From assembly GCA_022822245.1 (NCBI GenBank), contig JAJECB010000183.1, forward strand, positions 1 to 9,027: a stretch of DNA of 9,027 nucleotides, given 5' to 3'. This DNA comes from Gammaproteobacteria bacterium (GTDB taxonomy: Bacteria; Pseudomonadota; Gammaproteobacteria; HK1). Below the pieces are notes generated by a model. That model did not search any database and was not told the DNA's origin. It saw only the letters and a list, made by a program, of their open reading frames with translations. A program made the translations under genes and the position numbers. This document shows positions 6,215 through 9,027 of this stretch, in pieces; position 1 is the stretch's first letter, and every line of letters starts with the position of its first letter.

Positions 6215-6559
6215 ATGGACGGGGAGAAACTCGCGCCTGACCAGCATGTTGCGGGCGCGCTCGCGCGCTTTGCGAGCGTCGTCCGGGGACGGTTCGGGGA
6301 ATCGGTCGTCGACATCCGGCTGTTCGGTTCCCATGCGCGGGCGAACGCGCACGAGGATTCGGACGTGGACGTTGCGGTGGTCCTGAACATGGCCGGGTGG
6401 ACGATCCGCCGGGAGGTCATCGACCTCTCCGCGGACATCGGGCTCGAACACGATCTCCTGCTCTCTCCGACCGTGTTCGACCGGGAGACTTACGAGCGCT
6501 GGCGCGCCCAGGACCGTCCGCTCGTTCGTGACATCGAGACGGAAGGGATCCGGCTGTGA
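6215..6559 (+). CDS. Minimal nucleotidyltransferase, MntA-type antitoxin
   Basis: 114-residue protein of the DNA polymerase beta-like minimal nucleotidyltransferase family. The signature GSx10DxD is complete: Gly38-Ser39 in LFGSHAR, then Asp50 and Asp52 in DSDVD; Asp80 (EHDLLL) is the likely third metal ligand. In characterised MntA-HepT modules this enzyme adds AMP to, and so neutralises, a HEPN-domain RNase toxin coded next to it. Here the active site looks intact, but no full HEPN gene adjoins it. The gene upstream is the restriction nuclease and downstream is the monooxygenase; only a short stub overlaps the stop codon. The ATG is supported by a TANNNT element six bases upstream, with no ribosome site. 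Alternative roles, such as a free-standing nucleotidyltransferase acting on RNA or another protein, are possible. Confidence 0.88.
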   Translation: MDGEKLAPDQHVAGALARFASVVRGRFGESVVDIRLFGSHARANAHEDSDVDVAVVLNMAGWTIRREVIDLSADIGLEHDLLLSPTVFDRETYERWRAQDRPLVRDIETEGIRL

Positions 6560-6633
6560 ACGCGGAGGGGCGCCGCGAAAGGAGGACGGCGCCGAGGCCG
6601 GGACACGAGGTTGCGCCGGGGAGCGGATCATGA
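6556..6633 (+). pseudogene. Possible remnant start of a HEPN toxin gene
   Basis: A GTG at 6556 overlaps the nucleotidyltransferase stop (GTGA) and has a good ribosome site (GGAAGGGA, 6541-6548) inside the upstream gene's end. It opens a 25-codon frame beginning MNAEGRRE and ending at TGA 6631-6633. From memory, many HEPN partners of such nucleotidyltransferases begin with MNAExRR-like residues and overlap their partner in this way. After about eight residues the resemblance stops and the rest looks like random GC-rich coding. This fits a deleted toxin whose translation start survives, but it is an inference from very little sequence. Confidence 0.25.
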
Positions 6634-6683
6634 CCAAGTCCGGGGCGGGACGAGAACGGGACCGGCCGGGCAGCGGGGAGGGA

Positions 6684-8357
6684 ATGGTGAGCAAGACGCA
6701 CTTCGAAGTCATCGTGATCGGGGCCGGGGTGGCCGGCATCTACCAGATCAAGCGCCTCGCCGACCTCGGGGTGGACGCCACGGTCCTCGAGGCGGACGCC
6801 GACCTCGGCGGCACCTGGTACAACAACCGCTACCCCGGCTCGCGCTTCGATTCGGAGAGCTACTCCTACGGCTACTCGTTCTCGCGGGAGGTGCTCGACG
6901 AGTGGCACTGGAAGGAGCACTTCTCAAGCCAGCCCGAGAACCTGCGCTACCTCAACTTTGTCGCGGACAAGTTCGATCTGCGGCGCCACATGCAGTTCAA
7001 CTGCCGGGTCGACGCGGCGCACTACGACGAGCCCGCGAATCTCTGGCGGGTCCGGGTGACGGACGGGCGCACCCTCACCTGCCGGTTCCTGGTGACGGTG
7101 CTCGGTCTGCTGTCGATCCCGACCCTGCCCCGCCTTCCCGGCATGGACGACTTCCGGGGCCCGTCCTTCCACACCTTCCACTGGCCGCACGAGCCGGTCG
7201 CGCTCGCCGGCAAGCGGGTCGGCATCATCGGGACCGGGGCCACCGCCATCCAGGTGATCGGGGAGATCGCCGACAAGGTGGACGAGCTCACCGTGTTCCA
7301 GCGCCGCCCCAATTGGTGCGCGCCGCTCAACAACCGCCCCATCTCGCCGGCGGAGATGGCCGGGATCCGGGCGCGCTACCACGAGATCTTCGCGACCTGC
7401 GCCCGCACTCCGGGCGGGTTCGTCCACGAGCCGGACCGGCGCGGTTTCCAGGAAGTCCCGCGCGAGGAGCGACTCGCCCTCTGGGACCGGCTCTACGACG
7501 AGCAGGGATTCGGGATCTGGTTGCAGAACTTCCGCGAGATCTTCACCGACGAGGACGCGAACGAGGAGTTCTCGGCCTACGTTGCCGACCGCATCCGGGC
7601 GCGTGTGAAGGACCCCGCCACGGCCGAGAAGCTCATCCCCCGCGACCACGGCTTCGGCGTGCAGCGGGTTCCTCTCGAGACCAATTACCTCGAAGCCTAC
7701 AACCGCGACAACGTGCACCTCGTGGACATCAGCGAAACGCCGATCGAGCGCGTCACCGAGTCGGGCCTTCGCACCACCGAGCGCGACCACGAGCTGGACC
7801 TCATCGTCTACGCGACCGGGTTCGACGCCATCACTGGCGCCTACGATCGCATCGACTTCCGCGGGATCGGCGGCGAACGGCTCCGGGAGAAGTGGCGCGA
7901 CGGCCCGTCGACCTTCCTCGGCATGTTCGTGCACGGGTTCCCGAACCTGCTTCTGCCGAACGGACCGCAGAGCGGCTCGGCCTCGACCAACTACCCGCGC
8001 GGGATCGAGACCGGGGTCGACTGGTGCACCGACTTCCTCGAGTACGTGCGCGAGCACGGCTGCGCGCGCTTCGAAGCGACCCTCGAAGCGGAGGAGCGGT
8101 GGACCGCCCACGTGACCAAGATGTACTCGATGATGCTGATGCGAAAGGCGAAATCGTGGTTCACGGGCTACAACTCGAACGTCGAGGGTCACGAGGAAGG
8201 CACGATTCGATACCTCGTGTACAACGGCGGCGCGCCGAAGTACCGGTCGATCATCGACGAGGTGGCGGCAAACGGCTACGAAGGGCTGACCCTCGCCCGC
8301 GAGCCCGTGCCCAAGTTCGGCCGGCGGGCGGAGCAGCCGCTGCCCCTCGCGGGATAG
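6684..8357 (+). CDS. Baeyer-Villiger monooxygenase (class B flavoprotein monooxygenase)
   Basis: FAD- and NADPH-dependent enzyme that inserts one oxygen of O2 next to a carbonyl, turning ketones into esters or lactones. Numbered from the ATG at 6684 (557 aa; cyclohexanone monooxygenase is about 540). The first Rossmann motif GAGVAG is at 13-18, followed by the conserved GGTWYNNRYPG segment. The Baeyer-Villiger fingerprint FxGxxxHxxxWP is complete at 157-168 (Phe157, Gly159, His163, Trp167). The NADPH-binding motif GTGATA is at 183-188, and ATGFD and GPQSGS follow toward the C-terminus. Start: GGGGAGGGA lies immediately upstream; GTG 6687 (MSKTHFEV) has slightly better spacing, and ATG 6630 would add 18 low-complexity residues. 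The frame also opens further upstream over the nucleotidyltransferase, which I reject. Substrate cannot be read from sequence; cyclic ketones or steroid-like compounds are typical of the family. It converges on a second SDR. Confidence 0.93.
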   Translation: MVSKTHFEVIVIGAGVAGIYQIKRLADLGVDATVLEADADLGGTWYNNRYPGSRFDSESYSYGYSFSREVLDEWHWKEHFSSQPENLRYLNFVADKFDLRRHMQFNCRVDAAHYDEPANLWRVRVTDGRTLTCRFLVTVLGLLSIPTLPRLPGMDDFRGPSFHTFHWPHEPVALAGKRVGIIGTGATAIQVIGEIADKVDELTVFQRRPNWCAPLNNRPISPAEMAGIRARYHEIFATCARTPGGFVHEPDRRGFQEVPREERLALWDRLYDEQGFGIWLQNFREIFTDEDANEEFSAYVADRIRARVKDPATAEKLIPRDHGFGVQRVPLETNYLEAYNRDNVHLVDISETPIERVTESGLRTTERDHELDLIVYATGFDAITGAYDRIDFRGIGGERLREKWRDGPSTFLGMFVHGFPNLLLPNGPQSGSASTNYPRGIETGVDWCTDFLEYVREHGCARFEATLEAEERWTAHVTKMYSMMLMRKAKSWFTGYNSNVEGHEEGTIRYLVYNGGAPKYRSIIDEVAANGYEGLTLAREPVPKFGRRAEQPLPLAG

Positions 8358-8433
8358 CGGCGGACGACGCCTCCGCCTCCTCCCTCCCGGCCGACCCCGC
8401 TGGCGCGCACCGGTGGCGGAGACACGGGAGTCC

Positions 8434-9027
8434 TCAGAGCGCGGTCTGCCCCCCGTCGATGAAGAGACACGTTCCGGTGATGAACGACGCCTCCTCCGAG
8501 GCGAGGAACGCGATCCCGTTGGCGACTTCTCGCGCCCGACCCGGACGCTTCATCATCGTGTCCGCGCCGAATTCCTCGATGTAGGCATCCTGCGACTTCC
8601 CGAGGGCCTCGGCCCGGCCTTCGTGGAACGGAGTGAAGATCGGGCCCGGACCGACCGCGTTGACCCGTACCCCGTCGGCGGCGTGGTCGCGCGCCATCGA
8701 ACGGGTGAGACCGAGCACCGCCGCCTTGGAGGTGTCGTACTGCACGCACCGGGAGCCGGCGATGACCGAGCGCACCGACGCGACGTTGACCACCGCCCCG
8801 CCGCCGGCGGCCACGATGAGGGGAATCGCGGCGCGCGCGCACCGTGCGTAGGACAAGAGATTCACCGCGAGCACCTCGTCCCAACCCTCCTCTGAAGACT
8901 CCGTCACCGTCTCGTACCGTCGGATTCCCGCATTGTTGACGAGCACGTCGAGGCGGCCGAGGCGCGCGGCCGCGACCTCGACAAACCGGGTGGCCTGCCC
9001 TTCGTCCCCGAGGTCGGCTTCCACGAA
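8434..9027 (-). CDS. Short-chain dehydrogenase/reductase, N-terminus beyond the window
   Basis: C-terminal ~197 residues of a classical SDR. The frame runs off the window end, so the first ~60 residues, including the glycine-rich cofactor motif, are not visible; the GTG near 9022 is an internal Val codon (VEADLGDE). Present are the Asp of ADL, NNAG, the Asn of AVNLL, the Ser of NVASV, and the catalytic YDTSK, then VGPGPIFTPF and the C-terminal FIDGGQTAL typical of the family. It is clearly a different paralogue from the SDR at 1634-2416. The gene converges on the monooxygenase with a 76-base gap, so the two are not co-transcribed. Oxidation of an alcohol to the ketone used by the monooxygenase is plausible but not shown. 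Confidence 0.92.
   Translation of the reverse strand, partial: FVEADLGDEGQATRFVEVAAARLGRLDVLVNNAGIRRYETVTESSEEGWDEVLAVNLLSYARCARAAIPLIVAAGGGAVVNVASVRSVIAGSRCVQYDTSKAAVLGLTRSMARDHAADGVRVNAVGPGPIFTPFHEGRAEALGKSQDAYIEEFGADTMMKRPGRAREVANGIAFLASEEASFITGTCLFIDGGQTAL

Noticed and set aside
6924..8192. 422-residue antisense frame over the monooxygenase
   Set aside because: Composition dominated by Val/Asp/Arg/Gly typical of complementary-strand shadows; the monooxygenase is unambiguous.
8371..8421. CTCCGCC/GGCGGAG inverted repeat between monooxygenase and second SDR
   Set aside because: Seven pairs with a 37-base loop and no T run; too weak to call a terminator.

Overview
This window comes from a high-GC bacterial chromosome. 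The long (~550-residue class) Pgi and the mix of short-chain dehydrogenases with a Baeyer-Villiger monooxygenase would suit a proteobacterium. Actinobacteria or an uncultured lineage cannot be excluded, and no rRNA, tRNA or other taxonomic marker is present.

Layout: (1) 1-1586, + strand, the 3' part of pgi (glucose-6-phosphate isomerase), with a run of G-rich hexamers coding for a Gly-Thr/Ser/Asn tract inside the enzyme. (2) 1634-2416, - strand, a complete classical short-chain dehydrogenase (SDR). A GC-rich bulged hairpin lies between it and pgi. (3) 2609-3640, + strand, an alpha/beta hydrolase distantly like MetX, divergent from the SDR. (4) 3641-6095, an apparent type II restriction-modification cassette: about 320 bases without a gene but with inverted repeats and a candidate promoter, then a beta-class amino-methyltransferase with an SDGAY motif, then a PD-(D/E)xK protein 10 bases downstream. 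(5) 6215-6559, a minimal nucleotidyltransferase of the MntA antitoxin type, apparently leaderless. Its expected HEPN toxin partner is missing; only a 25-codon stub overlaps its stop codon. (6) 6684-8357, + strand, a Baeyer-Villiger monooxygenase. (7) 8434-9027, - strand, the C-terminal part of a second SDR, cut by the window end.

How the genes fit together: two SDRs, an alpha/beta hydrolase and a Baeyer-Villiger monooxygenase could form an alcohol to ketone to ester or lactone to hydroxy-acid route for an alicyclic, terpenoid or steroid-like substrate. The genes are not in one operon and the substrate is unknown. The restriction-modification genes and the nucleotidyltransferase sit between hydrolase and monooxygenase. 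Stretches of the cassette counted by hand have visibly lower GC (about 57-65%) than stretches in the flanking metabolic genes (about 72-73%), which fits insertion of a defence cassette. The best candidates for something undescribed are the restriction-modification pair (unknown specificity, nuclease recognised only by motif), the G-quadruplex-like repeat inside pgi, and the orphan nucleotidyltransferase with its toxin stub.
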